Below are positions 1 through 9,603 of a stretch of DNA of 64,000 bases, piece after piece. Every line of letters begins with the position of its first letter. Position 1 is the stretch's first letter. The stretch lies in NCBI RefSeq assembly GCF_000317065.1, contig NC_019701.1:3730001-3794000 (forward strand), given 5' to 3'. The position numbers and the translations under genes are program-made. Under the pieces are notes generated by a model that searched no databases, had not been told where the DNA came from, and was given only the letters and a program-made list of their open reading frames with translations. This DNA is from Pseudanabaena sp. PCC 7367. GTDB lineage: Bacteria > Cyanobacteriota > Cyanobacteriia > Pseudanabaenales > Pseudanabaenaceae.

Positions 1-62
1 GGCGGATTTAGCCGTGTCATGAATGCTTTAAAAATCATCACTTAAGCACAGGAGCATATAGA

Positions 63-1070
63 GTGAATAAGTTTTTTGATGTAGTCAAACCATTAAATTT
101 GGTGGCTACAACTCTGATCGCCTCATCATTAAGTATAAGTATGGGAAGCATTGGCGCAATTCAAGCCCAGGAAACCCAGGATTCGCTCTCCACTGAGCCA
201 GCACCTCAACCGCAAGTGACTCAACCTGAGCCAGATCCAGTAGTTCCACCTGACGATCGCCCCGTCATTCGGGTAGAAAGTTCGCGCGGGACTTGGCCAA
301 CTAATGAGGCTCCCTACGATCGCTACATGCGTTTGGGCTATGCGGCGGTTCAGCGCGAAGATCACGATACGGCGGTGCTCTATTTTCGGGCAGCATTATA
401 TGAGCGGGCACAAGACAAAGCCGCCACGATCGCCTATTGGAATTCAAAAGACATTATCAATAACGACAATTCATCGCCCCGCACGATCGAACAGGAGTCA
501 ACCTACGATCGCTACATGCGGATTGGATATGATGCCACCGAGGATGAGAACTATCAAACTGCACTGATTAATTTCAGAAAGGCACTGGATCAAAAACCCG
601 ATGATTACTATGCCACCCAGGCAATTCGTAATATTACTACCTATATTCAGCGCGGTGAGCAAAGAGCAGTTCCGGCTGCCGAAGAACCACTGGATTTTTA
701 TGCATTAGAACCACCCTACAATCGCTATATGCGTTTGGGTTATGCTGCTGCGCAACGGAGCGAGAATCGCCAAGCAACCAGATATTTTCGCCTGGCACTG
801 GCGGAACGGCCAAATGATCGCTATGCCACGATCGCCTATTGGAATTCCAAGAATGCAATTCTGGATACCGAAGAAATCACTAGCAGCGATCCGAATACCT
901 CTCGCTACGATCGCTACATGGAAGCTGGTTACGATGCCACGGCCAACGGTAGATATAACGTTGCTTTGGAAAATTTCCAGCAGGCATTGCAGCAAAAGCC
1001 CAATGATTTTTATGCGACCCAGGCAGTACGTAATGTCAGTACCTATATCCAGCTAGGTAGCAGCCGCTAA
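63..1070 (+). CDS. Secreted TPR-like protein with four YDRYM repeats
   Basis: 335 residues from a GTG start preceded by AGGAG. A hydrophobic signal peptide ends near residue 35 (GAIQA then QE), followed by a Pro/Gln-rich linker to about residue 80. The rest is four units of about 55 residues, each opening with Y(D/N)RYM and a GY motif and resembling paired tetratricopeptide helices. They alternate in type: units 1 and 3 end in ATIAYWNSK, units 2 and 4 end in YATQA-RN-(T/S)TYIQ, so an A-B pair was duplicated. A periplasmic or secreted protein-interaction scaffold is likely. I do not recognise a named family. It is followed by an unrelated ABC ATPase gene after 214 bp. Confidence 0.8.
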   Translation: MNKFFDVVKPLNLVATTLIASSLSISMGSIGAIQAQETQDSLSTEPAPQPQVTQPEPDPVVPPDDRPVIRVESSRGTWPTNEAPYDRYMRLGYAAVQREDHDTAVLYFRAALYERAQDKAATIAYWNSKDIINNDNSSPRTIEQESTYDRYMRIGYDATEDENYQTALINFRKALDQKPDDYYATQAIRNITTYIQRGEQRAVPAAEEPLDFYALEPPYNRYMRLGYAAAQRSENRQATRYFRLALAERPNDRYATIAYWNSKNAILDTEEITSSDPNTSRYDRYMEAGYDATANGRYNVALENFQQALQQKPNDFYATQAVRNVSTYIQLGSSR

Positions 1071-1284
1071 GAATAACTAATTCGATTGAAGTTTGATAGA
1101 TACTTGTGTTCCTCTCTCTCTCGCCCCAGCAATTGACTTTAAAAGCGAAATTTAAACCCACCTACGACTAAGCCTTAACAAAAATATGTCCATGCAATGC
1201 CTATCTTCCCGTTAATTCGTTAGGGGAGGCATTATGATTATGATCTAACAATTTTTTCTTAGTTCTGCTCTATTTGTAACGGCA

Positions 1285-2049
1285 GTGAATGAATTATCAG
1301 AATTTCTGAAAGTTAATGAAATTACGCGTCGCTTTGGTGGCCTGGTGGCGATCGATCGGGTTTCCTTTGCGGTGCAGCAGGGTGAGATTTTTGGCTTAAT
1401 TGGCCCCAATGGTGCTGGCAAGACCACCTTGTTTAATATTATTACTGGCCTGCTGGAGCCATCGAGCGGCAGCCTTAGCCACGATCGCCAGGATATTACC
1501 AAGCTGCGCCCCCACCAGATTGCTGCCAGTGGGATTGCGCGCACGTTCCAAAATATTCGTTTATTTTGTAATCTTTCAGCCCTGGAAAATGTGGCGATCG
1601 CCCGCCATGTGCATACCCAGGCTGGGGTATTTTCTGGTGTATTCGGTATAGCCAGGGGCGAAGAAGTAGACACCTACGATCGGGCGATGGAGTTGTTGGA
1701 GCTGGTCGGTTTAGCAGATAAGGCCGACCACCAGGCCAACAGTTTTGCCTATGGCGATCAGCGTCGTTTGGAAATTGCCCGTGCCCTAGCCCTAAAGCCT
1801 AAGTTATTGCTGCTGGATGAACCGGCGGCAGGTATGAACCCCAACGAAAAGGCCGAGCTAAGCGAATTTATTCGTCAGATCCGCGATCGCCTCAATTTAA
1901 CTATTTTGCTGATTGAGCATCATGTACCGCTGGTGATGGGTCTGTGCGATCGGATTGCGGTGCTAAATTTTGGTCAGTTAATTGCGCTGGATGCACCGGA
2001 GCAGGTTAAAAATAATCCGGCGGTGATTGAGGCATATCTAGGTGAATGA
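1285..2049 (+). CDS. natA: ABC transporter ATPase, branched-chain/neutral amino acid type (LivG/NatA)
   Basis: 254 residues, GTG start. Walker A GPNGAGKTT lies near residue 39, the LivG-type signature is YGDQRRLEIARAL, Walker B is LLLLDEPAAGMNP, and the switch His is in LIEHHV. The long insert after Walker A and the GMNP sequence after Walker B are typical of LivG proteins. In cyanobacteria the closest functional match is NatA of the N-I neutral amino acid permease; urea-uptake UrtD is a related alternative, relevant because urease genes follow. No permease or binding-protein gene is adjacent, so the substrate is inferred by family only. No GTA-N8-TAC NtcA box was seen upstream. Confidence 0.85.
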   Translation: MNELSEFLKVNEITRRFGGLVAIDRVSFAVQQGEIFGLIGPNGAGKTTLFNIITGLLEPSSGSLSHDRQDITKLRPHQIAASGIARTFQNIRLFCNLSALENVAIARHVHTQAGVFSGVFGIARGEEVDTYDRAMELLELVGLADKADHQANSFAYGDQRRLEIARALALKPKLLLLDEPAAGMNPNEKAELSEFIRQIRDRLNLTILLIEHHVPLVMGLCDRIAVLNFGQLIALDAPEQVKNNPAVIEAYLGE

Positions 2050-2170
2050 GCAGCGATCGAGATGATTTAAACGAAAAATCTAGAAATAATTACAAATGAC
2101 TCGTTTTCATCCTGATTCTTGCTGTTAGAGTGTTACAGACTTTTTTATATGATTTTTTAAAAGTATTAGT

Positions 2171-3037
2171 ATGTCTAGATCTAACTGGCATGGTCACTTG
2201 GAATTAGAATATGGCAACACCGACCTTGCTACCAAGTTAGTCCATACCCATACCCAGGCTCCGTTTAGGATGCAACGCCCCTTTTATCCTGAAGGCGATC
2301 GCATCTGCCACAGCATCATTGTGCACACAGCAGGCGGGGTGGTCGGTGGCGATCGGCTCACCAGTCAAATCAAGCTACAACCCAATACCCATGCTTTAAT
2401 CACCAATGCAGCGGCAGCTAAGATTTATCGCAGTAATGGCCAAATCGCTGTTCAGGAAACGAAAATTACAGTTGGTGCCGGTGCTTGCCTGGAATGGTTG
2501 CCCCAGGAAACGATCGTTTTTGCGGGGGCTGATTATACTCAAAAGCTACGGATCGATTTGGAGCCCAAGGCACTCTGGCTGGGCTGGGATCTAACTAGAT
2601 TTGGGCGTACCGCCAGGGGTGAGGTATTTTGCCCTGGCCAATGGCGATCGCATTGTGAAATCTGGCAAGCGGGCAAACCAATCTGGTGCGATCGACAACG
2701 CCTGGTGGGACAAATGGAATTATTGGAATCTAGCAATGGCCTGGCTCGCAAAGCAATTTTAGGATCGCTCGTCCTGGCGGGGCAACCAGCCAATCCAGAA
2801 ATAATTGCCCAGATTAAGCAAGCCTGGTTAGCGATCGTGAGTGCCGAACAAAATTTAATTAATTATGCCGATGCCAGCATTCATGATGCAGGGGTAACTA
2901 GCACAATTTTGGGATTGGTCTGTCGATATCGCGGTAATTCAAGTCACCTGGCGAAGCAATGGTTTAAGCAAATTTGGCAACTTTTGCGATCGGCATATCT
3001 GGAATTACCCGTTTGCCAACCGAGAGTATGGCAGTAG
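2171..3037 (+). CDS. ureD: Urease accessory protein UreD
   Basis: 288 residues, ATG start. It shows the UreD/UreH family pattern: an N-terminal stretch with PFYPEGD, the HTAGGVVGGD motif near residue 55, TNAAAAKIYRS, WLPQETIVFAGA and the RFGRTARGE region. UreD is a scaffold chaperone that binds the urease apoenzyme with UreF and UreG during nickel insertion and lysine carbamylation. It starts the urease cluster, 223 bp before ureA. The spacer after it carries two short tandem duplications (3068-3095 and 3194-3215). The ureE, ureF and ureG genes are not in this window. Confidence 0.92.
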   Translation: MSRSNWHGHLELEYGNTDLATKLVHTHTQAPFRMQRPFYPEGDRICHSIIVHTAGGVVGGDRLTSQIKLQPNTHALITNAAAAKIYRSNGQIAVQETKITVGAGACLEWLPQETIVFAGADYTQKLRIDLEPKALWLGWDLTRFGRTARGEVFCPGQWRSHCEIWQAGKPIWCDRQRLVGQMELLESSNGLARKAILGSLVLAGQPANPEIIAQIKQAWLAIVSAEQNLINYADASIHDAGVTSTILGLVCRYRGNSSHLAKQWFKQIWQLLRSAYLELPVCQPRVWQ

Positions 3038-3067
3038 CTTGGCTCTTATTTTTATTTAGATATTATT

Positions 3068-3095
3068 AAAACCATAAACATAAAACCATAAACAT
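3068..3095. repeat. 14-bp perfect tandem duplication
   Basis: AAAACCATAAACAT occurs twice back to back in the ureD-ureA spacer. A second one, ATCGAGATAT twice plus two bases, follows at 3194-3215. Both belong to the window-wide set of two-copy tandem duplications. Confidence 0.9.
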
Positions 3096-3260
3096 TAAGC
3101 CAAGCAAGCTAGATTTAATTCTGAAGTTTGCAGCACCCTAACTAATTGATAACAATTGCCAATTGTTGCTCAGAAAGACGATCGCACCTCCAGATCGAGA
3201 TATATCGAGATATATTGTAATATCAGCAGTGGTTGAGGAGTAGTGATTGAGGAATAAGGT

Positions 3261-3563
3261 ATGCAGCTATCGCCCCAGGAAAAAGACAAATTATTGATTT
3301 TTACTGCTGCCCTGCTGGCAGAACGCCGCAAGGATCGCGGCCTAAAGCTCAATTATCCAGAAGCCGTGGCCTATATTTCGGCAGGGATTTTGGAAGGGGC
3401 GCGGGATGGTCGCACGGTAGCAGATTTGATGACCTATGGCACAACATTGCTAAACCGGAATCAGGTAATGGAGGGGATCGCCGAAATGATCCATGAAGTG
3501 CAGGTCGAAGCCACCTTCCCCGATGGCACTAAGTTGGTTACGGTGCATGAACCAATTCGTTAA
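3261..3563 (+). CDS. ureA: Urease gamma subunit UreA
   Basis: 100 residues, ATG start with the A/G-rich stretch GAGGAATAAGGT upstream. It opens with [23 protein letters not shown], and contains [10 protein letters not shown] and the [13 protein letters not shown] motif, diagnostic of the urease gamma chain, at the family's usual length of 100. It pairs with UreB and UreC to form the nickel enzyme that hydrolyses urea to ammonia and carbamate. The stop is followed by 474 bp and then a porin gene rather than ureB, which is an unusual arrangement. Confidence 0.96.
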   Translation: MQLSPQEKDKLLIFTAALLAERRKDRGLKLNYPEAVAYISAGILEGARDGRTVADLMTYGTTLLNRNQVMEGIAEMIHEVQVEATFPDGTKLVTVHEPIR

Positions 3564-4037
3564 TAGAAGTTGTTAGAAATATCAGGCAGAGATAAGCAAT
3601 TGATTGCCGCTATTAGCTAAGTTCCTAGCAGATCATGGCTGGATTCAGAGGAAATAATCCCACCGCCTTTGAGATCAATCTAGTCAAAATAATTGTTGCC
3701 GAGAATACATTTACGCCAAATCACCCATGCTAGCTTAGCCTATGGATCAGTATGCCTGAAGATACAGGATCTCGATGGATACTTGATCAGGCAAGTTTAG
3801 CCAGGGCTTCAAGACAATTAGGCGATCGCTCTATAAATATTTTCTAAATTCCAACTGGTTGCATACAAGCTAGGTCATGTGCTGGCAAATGTAATAGTTG
3901 AGTTGAAAGTGTACATAGGAACCGATCGCCAGAATTAGGCTCAAGATTAATAAAAGATTAATCGAGCTAATAATATATTGTCTTTAACCAGGTCTTAACT
4001 TATCCTAAGCATAATAAATAAGTGTGGAGTGAGATTA
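3564..4037. other. Spacer between ureA and the porin gene
   Basis: No ORF with coding character was seen. It contains HIP1-like octamers. Near the porin start there is an AT-rich promoter-like stretch, TTAACT near 3995 and TAATAAAT near 4012, a plausible but weak -35/-10 pair for the porin gene. Confidence 0.5.
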
Positions 4038-5867
4038 ATGTTTAAATTGTGGTGTCGAGGACTCCTCAGCATCCCAGTAGGTGCGCTTGGGCTATTGCTA
4101 TGCCTGGGCAAAACCGCTAATGCTGAATCGATCGATCCGGTTTCCCAACTATCAACTGCCGATCAGTCTATTCAAGCTGATCAAGCTGCAAAAACTACTG
4201 AGCAATATGTAGCCCAGCTTAGTGAAGAATCAAGCCAAACCGTGGCTAACCTGGATTACCTGGATCAGGTGCAAAGATATTCCCAGGAAAAGTTCCATTC
4301 CAACAATCCAGCCCCCCAGCAGTTATCACAGGTAACTTCCGTTTCCCAGCTAAGTGATGTGCAACCTACCGATTGGGCATTTACGGCCTTGCAATCGCTA
4401 GTAGAGCGCTACGGCTGTATTGCTGGCTATCCCGATCGCACCTATCGTGGTCAGCGAGCCATGACCAGGTATGAGTTCGCCGCTGGCTTGAATGCTTGCT
4501 TGGACAAAATCAACGAAATTATTTCCTCTGGTTTGGCCGATAAGGTTAGCAAAGAAGACCTGGCTGCGTTGCAAAGACTTCAAGAAGAATTTGCCGCTGA
4601 GCTAGCTGCCCTACGTGGCCGTGTTGATGCGCTCGAAGCCAAGACCGCCCAACTCGAAGCCCAGCAATTTTCTACCACCACCAAGTTAAGTGGGTTGGCA
4701 TTCTTTAACCTGACTGGTGCCACCGGTAGCGATATCCGCCGAGAGATCGGTAGTCGTGATGCCTTTGGTAATCCCATCAGTGAGATCGTTGAGAACGACC
4801 CGAATCTTACCTTCAGTGGTTTGGTCTGGTTAGATCTCAAAACCTCGTTCACTGGTGATGATTTATTAACCACTCAGCTTGCGGCTGGTAATGGTACTTC
4901 CCCTGCTAATGTTTATGTGTCGGCAGGTAAGTTTAACTCCGATGGTACGCCATACTTTGACCAGACCTCTGGTTCGGCAGCGAATGAGTTTGTTTTGCGC
5001 GAATTGTCCTACAGCTTCCCTGTATTTGGTGGCAAGTCGCGGATTGTGGTCGGGCCCCGGGTTAATTTCTATAAGTATTTTGAAGCCAATCGCTTCACCC
5101 TCTTGTTTAATGGTGTTAGCAGCTTCAACGCGATCGATAGTACCTTCTTGAGCATCGTCAATCGTGGTGCTGGTGCAGTGTGGCTGCAACCTCTGGGTGA
5201 TAAGTTTGACTTCCACCTTGGTTATTTGGCCGAAAGCAACGAGTTCTTTACCTCCAACTCGGCTTCCAATCCCGATGAAGGGTTGTTTGGTGGTACCAAC
5301 ATTCTGGCCGCAGAATTGACCTTCAAGCCCTCTGAAAAGTTTAACCTCCGCTTTATCTATGCTCGCACCAACATTCAGGCTCGTGATGGCTTGGTCAGTG
5401 GTGAACCGATTCGCGGTTTGGCCGATGATGGCTTTGGTGGTGCAGTTAATAACTCCCAGTCCAACACCTATGCGGTCAATATGGATTGGTTGATTACTGA
5501 TCGCTTTGGTGTATTCGGTCGTTATGGCTTCACCGACACCAACATCAACCCCAGCGATGGCGCGGTGCCCAAGGGGAATCTAGAAGCTCAAGCATTCCAA
5601 GTTGGTTTCGCCTTACTTGATTTGTTCAAAGATGGTGCTAGAGGCACAGTCTCATTCTTGATGCCCTATGACATCACCAGTGGGCGCGAGAATCTAGTTT
5701 CTGGCGGTGGTGATGGTAGCACTTCCTATGAGTTGGAAGCTGCTTACTATCTGCCTTTGACCAAAAATATTGCCATTATTCCTAATGTTCAATACATCTG
5801 GAATTTCAACAACTTCTCTGGTAATGATGTGTTCGTAGGTAATCTGCGCACTCAGTTCAATTTCTAG
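4038..5867 (+). CDS. SLH-domain OprB-type outer-membrane porin
   Basis: 609 residues from the ATG at 4038, placed 8 nt after GGAG. An in-frame GTG at 4029 overlaps that ribosome binding site and is less likely. Order: signal peptide (about 1-30, ending near ANA), a Ser/Gln-rich linker, one SLH domain (about 100-165; DWAFTALQSLVERYGCIAGYPD and MTRYEFAAGL), a coiled coil (about 175-210) and a beta-barrel ending in an aromatic residue (TQFNF). This is the cyanobacterial peptidoglycan-anchored major porin class, often labelled iron-uptake porin. Its place inside the urease cluster is unusual; substrate selectivity cannot be read from the sequence. Confidence 0.9.
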   Translation: MFKLWCRGLLSIPVGALGLLLCLGKTANAESIDPVSQLSTADQSIQADQAAKTTEQYVAQLSEESSQTVANLDYLDQVQRYSQEKFHSNNPAPQQLSQVTSVSQLSDVQPTDWAFTALQSLVERYGCIAGYPDRTYRGQRAMTRYEFAAGLNACLDKINEIISSGLADKVSKEDLAALQRLQEEFAAELAALRGRVDALEAKTAQLEAQQFSTTTKLSGLAFFNLTGATGSDIRREIGSRDAFGNPISEIVENDPNLTFSGLVWLDLKTSFTGDDLLTTQLAAGNGTSPANVYVSAGKFNSDGTPYFDQTSGSAANEFVLRELSYSFPVFGGKSRIVVGPRVNFYKYFEANRFTLLFNGVSSFNAIDSTFLSIVNRGAGAVWLQPLGDKFDFHLGYLAESNEFFTSNSASNPDEGLFGGTNILAAELTFKPSEKFNLRFIYARTNIQARDGLVSGEPIRGLADDGFGGAVNNSQSNTYAVNMDWLITDRFGVFGRYGFTDTNINPSDGAVPKGNLEAQAFQVGFALLDLFKDGARGTVSFLMPYDITSGRENLVSGGGDGSTSYELEAAYYLPLTKNIAIIPNVQYIWNFNNFSGNDVFVGNLRTQFNF

Positions 5868-5933
5868 GGTTTTAGTTGAATCATCGAATCATTGGCAATC
5901 TGTTGTCAATCGGTTATCTGCTTTTTGAGTTAG

Positions 5934-5984
5934 AGCGATCGCTATACAAACTAATTTTGTGGTTTCGTGAATCTAGCGATCGCT
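5934..5984. repeat. Inverted pair of HIP1 octamers downstream of the porin
   Basis: AGCGATCGCTA (5934-5944) and TAGCGATCGCT (5974-5984) are exact reverse complements, 29 nt apart. They could fold into an 11-bp stem just after the porin stop. There is no T-tract after it, so terminator activity is uncertain. The remaining spacer to ureB (to 6295) shows no gene. Confidence 0.55.
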
Positions 5985-6295
5985 TCACTTAAATATGAAT
6001 TCAATAAATTACCTCACATAAATGACAGCTTGTCTGTCAATAGCTAAGACATTTGTAGGGCAGGGGATTGAGAGATCTCCTGCTTTTAATTTTGACCTAG
6101 GCATAGCTGTTTCCTAAATTCACTAGCGATCGCGCAGAACATGATCCAGAACTGGTATATATTGAGAGAATTAAATGATCGCAATTTCTCTGACAGACTT
6201 AAGCAGCTAGCCAAAGGAGAGTTGCTCGCTTCCAAGCATCAATTAAGTTAACTTAGTTGTAAACATTCTCGACAAAATCAAACTAGTTAAGCAAT

Positions 6296-6601
6296 ATGAT
6301 CCCAGGCGAACTAATTACGGCAGCAGGCGAGATTGAATTAAATGCTGGGCGCGAAACTACCACGCTGATGGTGGCAAATACTGGCGATCGACCAATTCAG
6401 GTTGGTTCCCATTTTCATTTTTTTGAAGCGAATCCAGCCCTTGAGTTTGAACGCGATCGCGCCAGGGGAATGCATTTAGATATTCCGGCGGGAACGGCAA
6501 TCCGGTTTGAGCCCGGCGATCAGAAAGAAATCACCCTGGTTCCCTATGTGGGCAGTCGTGAGGTATATGGCTTTAATGGCTTGATTAATGGGGCTTTGTA
6601 A
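6296..6601 (+). CDS. ureB: Urease beta subunit UreB
   Basis: 101 residues, ATG start, opening with [19 protein letters not shown], then [19 protein letters not shown] and RLDIPAG-like and GREVYGFN-like segments characteristic of the urease beta chain. It packs against UreA and UreC in the trimeric enzyme. It lies 45 bp upstream of ureC and is presumably co-transcribed with it. It is separated from ureA by 2.7 kb containing the porin gene. No strong ribosome binding site is visible before the ATG. Confidence 0.96.
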   Translation: MIPGELITAAGEIELNAGRETTTLMVANTGDRPIQVGSHFHFFEANPALEFERDRARGMHLDIPAGTAIRFEPGDQKEITLVPYVGSREVYGFNGLINGAL

Positions 6602-6646
6602 GCCTGGTTGGGTAAAAATCGAGAATAAAGAGGAGTTAGAAGCACA

Positions 6647-8365
6647 ATGAGCTATCGCATGAATCGCCGCGCCTATGGCGACACCTATGGCCCCACGGTG
6701 GGCGATCGCCTCCGGTTAGCCGATACCGAACTATTTATTGCCGTAGAGCGTGACTACACCACCTATGGCGATGAAGTTAAATTTGGTGGCGGTAAGGTGA
6801 TTCGTGATGGCATGGGACAATCCACGATCGATCGGGCTGGTGGGGCAGTTGACGTGGTGATTACCAACGCCCTAATTCTGGATTGGTGGGGCATAGTCAA
6901 AGCAGATGTGGGGATTAAGGATGGTCGGATTGTGGCGATCGGTAAGGCTGGGAATCCCCATATTCAAGACAACATCGATATTATTATTGGCCCTAGCACC
7001 GAAGCGATCGCTGGCGAAGGTAAGATTCTGACCGCCGGTGGGATCGATAGCCACATTCACTTCATTTGTCCGCAACAGATTGAAACTGCGATCGCCTCTG
7101 GGATCACTACCATGCTTGGAGGCGGCACGGGCCCGGCCACGGGTACAAATGCGACTACCTGCACGCCTGGTGCTTGGAATATTCACCGCATGTTGCAGGC
7201 AGCGGAAGCCTTTCCAATGAATCTAGGTTTCCTGGGCAAAGGGAACAGTAGTCAACCCTCTGGATTGGCGGAACAGGTGGAAGCAGGGGCAATGGGTCTC
7301 AAGCTCCATGAAGATTGGGGCACGACTCCTGCGGCGATCGATACCTGCCTGAGTGTGGCCGATCAATACGATGTGCAGGTGGCAATCCATACCGATACTT
7401 TGAACGAAGCGGGGTTTGTGGAACAGACGATCGCCGCCTTTAAAAATCGCGTCATTCATACCTACCATACCGAGGGAGCCGGTGGTGGTCATGCGCCAGA
7501 TATTATTAAGGTTTGTGGTGAAGCGAATGTGTTGCCTTCTTCTACCAATCCAACCCGACCCTATACCCTCAATACCCTGGATGAGCATTTAGACATGCTG
7601 ATGGTCTGCCACCATCTCGATCCTGCTATTCCCGAAGACGTTGCCTTTGCGGAGTCGCGGATTCGCAGAGAAACGATCGCCGCTGAGGATATTTTGCACG
7701 ATCTGGGGGCATTCAGCATGATTGCCTCTGATTCCCAGGCCATGGGTCGCGTCGGCGAAGTAATTATTCGCACCTGGCAAACTGCCCACAAAATGAAGGT
7801 GCAACGGGGGCAATTATCAGCAGATACGCAGGCCAATCATCAGGCCGATAATTTCCGCGCCAAGCGCTATATCGCCAAATACACGATTAACCCCGCGATC
7901 GCCCATGGCATTGCTAATCATGTGGGCTCGATCGAGGTTGGCAAGCTGGCTGACCTTTGTTTGTGGCATCCGGCCTTCTTTGGGATCAAGCCAGACCTGG
8001 TGCTAAAAGGCGGCATGATTGCCTGGGCACAAATGGGTGATGCCAATGCCAGTATTCCTACCCCGCAACCAGTTCATATGCAGCCGATGTTTGCTAGTTT
8101 TGGCGGCGCGATCGCGGCAACCAGCCTCACCTTTGTTTCTCAGGCGGCGCTTGAGAAGGATATTCCCAATCAAATTAAACTCAATAAAACCGCCGTGGCT
8201 GTGGCTAACAACCGTCAGATCGGCAAGCAAGATATGAAGCTGAATGATGCCTTACCAAAAATCGAAGTCGATCCAGAAACCTATGAAGTAAGGGCAGATG
8301 GCGAACTATTGATCTGCGAACCTGCTACCCTTTTGCCCATGGCACAGCGCTATTTCTTGTTCTAA
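6647..8365 (+). CDS. ureC: Urease alpha (catalytic) subunit UreC
   Basis: 572 residues, ATG start after GAGGAG. All catalytic landmarks are present: the nickel ligands HIH in [13 protein letters not shown], the carbamylated lysine in GLKLHEDWG, His in [10 protein letters not shown] and [13 protein letters not shown], the flap Cys-His in LMVCHHLD, and the Asp in [14 protein letters not shown]. Length matches the family. It hydrolyses urea in the cytoplasm with UreA and UreB. The stop lies only 18 bp from the stop of the convergent ribbon-helix-helix gene, and no clear terminator hairpin separates them. Confidence 0.98.
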   Translation: MSYRMNRRAYGDTYGPTVGDRLRLADTELFIAVERDYTTYGDEVKFGGGKVIRDGMGQSTIDRAGGAVDVVITNALILDWWGIVKADVGIKDGRIVAIGKAGNPHIQDNIDIIIGPSTEAIAGEGKILTAGGIDSHIHFICPQQIETAIASGITTMLGGGTGPATGTNATTCTPGAWNIHRMLQAAEAFPMNLGFLGKGNSSQPSGLAEQVEAGAMGLKLHEDWGTTPAAIDTCLSVADQYDVQVAIHTDTLNEAGFVEQTIAAFKNRVIHTYHTEGAGGGHAPDIIKVCGEANVLPSSTNPTRPYTLNTLDEHLDMLMVCHHLDPAIPEDVAFAESRIRRETIAAEDILHDLGAFSMIASDSQAMGRVGEVIIRTWQTAHKMKVQRGQLSADTQANHQADNFRAKRYIAKYTINPAIAHGIANHVGSIEVGKLADLCLWHPAFFGIKPDLVLKGGMIAWAQMGDANASIPTPQPVHMQPMFASFGGAIAATSLTFVSQAALEKDIPNQIKLNKTAVAVANNRQIGKQDMKLNDALPKIEVDPETYEVRADGELLICEPATLLPMAQRYFLF

Positions 8366-8383
8366 CAATCTCCACTAAAAACA

Positions 8384-8986
8384 CTATGCATCTGCGATAT
8401 CAGTAGGCTCAGCAGAGCTAGAACTAGACAATAGTTCCGTATGCCCACGGCGCTCCGCCCAACTTTTGGCAGAATTATAATTAGCCATTGCCCGTTGTGA
8501 AATTGCAGTCAGGCTAATCCGGCCATCTTTAGGTTTATAAGTACCATCTTTCACCATCCCCTTAACCGCCTCGTAGGCCTCATCAAGGCGCTCATCCGCC
8601 GCACCAACAATCCCCTGGGTATGTCCTTCACGGTTTTCTGTACTAAGCGATCGGGTAATTGCATCCTGGGCGCGATACTGCCGCCCTTCCACTGTAATTT
8701 GTTCAACGCTTAGGCCACTAATTTCCGCCGCTTTATTCACCAACGCCGCCTCGGTCATTTCCACCTTATCTTCGGTGATTTCCAGGGCTTCCTTGACCTG
8801 ATCTAATTTCTTAGAACTGCGAAACCAATGTTGGTTATGTTGATCATCAAGTGGCACACATGCTCCAGCAAGATAAGCTTCGACTGCTTTTGTAATCAAG
8901 TCTGGTCGTGATTGCCCTTCGCCCAAAGCCGCATCGATCCTTTCGAGTAGCTCATAAGCAAGCCTGACAGTTCCAGTTTTGGACAT
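8384..8986 (-). CDS. Ribbon-helix-helix (CopG-like) putative DNA-binding protein
   Basis: 200 residues from the ATG at 8986; an in-frame TTG at 8995 would add three residues. Residues 4-40 (TGTVRLAYELLERIDAALGE, then SRPDLITKAVEAYL) look like a ribbon-helix-helix fold. The middle is helical and charged; the C-terminal part (RISLTAISQRAMANYNSAK) could be a second helix-turn-helix, followed by a Ser-rich tail. The palindrome TACAACTAAGTTGTA lies 34-48 bp upstream, so autoregulation is plausible. I do not recognise a named family; plasmid or partition-associated regulators are alternatives. It is convergent with ureC. Confidence 0.7.
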   Translation of the reverse strand: MSKTGTVRLAYELLERIDAALGEGQSRPDLITKAVEAYLAGACVPLDDQHNQHWFRSSKKLDQVKEALEITEDKVEMTEAALVNKAAEISGLSVEQITVEGRQYRAQDAITRSLSTENREGHTQGIVGAADERLDEAYEAVKGMVKDGTYKPKDGRISLTAISQRAMANYNSAKSWAERRGHTELLSSSSSAEPTDIADA

Positions 8987-9019
8987 CAGCCTCAACCCAA
9001 ATTATTAACTAGACGATAA

Positions 9020-9034
9020 TACAACTAAGTTGTA
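9020..9034. promoter_or_regulatory. Palindromic operator candidate upstream of the RHH gene
   Basis: TACAAC-TAA-GTTGTA is a perfect 6-bp inverted repeat with a 3-nt spacer. A TATTAT -10-like hexamer overlaps its downstream edge on the minus strand. It matches 14 of 16 positions (TACAACTA-n-n-TTGTAG) with the palindrome at 9580-9598. Confidence 0.6.
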
Positions 9035-9263
9035 GCCTTAACCCTATTAAAGTTATTTATATAAAGCAATACGATGTAATTATCCCGCATAAACGGGGAT
9101 CTGTACATTCTCAAATATTTTGGTCAATCCGTCTAGTGGCCAACAAAACAACAAAATAGCTGCCACAGCCAGATTCAGCCATAGCAGCATCATAAAAATT
9201 CGTAAGAAATGTAAACAATGATACAAGTTATCTGCAACTTTTAAGGACAGGTGACGATCGCCC

Positions 9264-9533
9264 CTAAATTGCCCCTATGCAAAGCCTAATTGCGCAAAGT
9301 CCCCAGTTGACTACCGATGGCCCAAGCTCAGAAGTAAACAGCAATAGCAGGCAAAAAAGGTTAGCAAACAAGTAGCAATAATTCTCCAGTTTTTTGAAAA
9401 GAGTGGAGTATGAATTGCTGGGTTGATAAAACGTATCGATCGCACTGGTTAAAAAATTATCGTTGCGATGTAGATAATTCGCAAATGCATAATTGTCAAA
9501 GCTATCTAAGGCCAAAACCAAACTTTTTTCCAT
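9264..9533 (-). CDS. Small hypothetical protein with strong SD and operator-bearing promoter
   Basis: 89 residues. Coding is supported mainly by signals: AAGGAGGTG ends 5 nt before the ATG, and about 42 nt further upstream lies a good -35/-10 pair. The first half is hydrophilic (FDNYAFANYLHRND); residues about 53-67 (YLFANLFCLLLLFTS) are hydrophobic, a possible membrane segment. No family was recognised. The C-terminal part may not be the true end, because codon use there is unremarkable. It lies 277 bp upstream of the ribbon-helix-helix gene on the same strand and shares its operator motif. Confidence 0.4.
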   Translation of the reverse strand: MEKSLVLALDSFDNYAFANYLHRNDNFLTSAIDTFYQPSNSYSTLFKKLENYCYLFANLFCLLLLFTSELGPSVVNWGLCAIRLCIGAI

Positions 9534-9574
9534 CTATTCACCTCCTTGAGCAAGCAGTCTTAATTTCTATCTAT

Positions 9575-9603
9575 AGAATACTACAACTAGTTTGTAGTTG
9601 CAA
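9575..9603 (-). promoter_or_regulatory. Promoter with palindromic operator in the -35/-10 spacer
   Basis: On the minus strand TTGCAA (9603-9598) and TATTCT (9580-9575) are separated by exactly 17 nt. That spacer holds the palindrome ACTACAA-CTAGT-TTGTAGT (9580-9598), a perfect 7-bp inverted repeat. A dimeric repressor bound here would block RNA polymerase. The motif is nearly the same as the one at 9020-9034. Confidence 0.6.

Noticed and set aside
1071-6295. NtcA boxes (GTA-N8-TAC) for the nitrogen-related genes
   Set aside because: I read the upstream regions of natA, ureD, ureA and ureB and found no convincing match.
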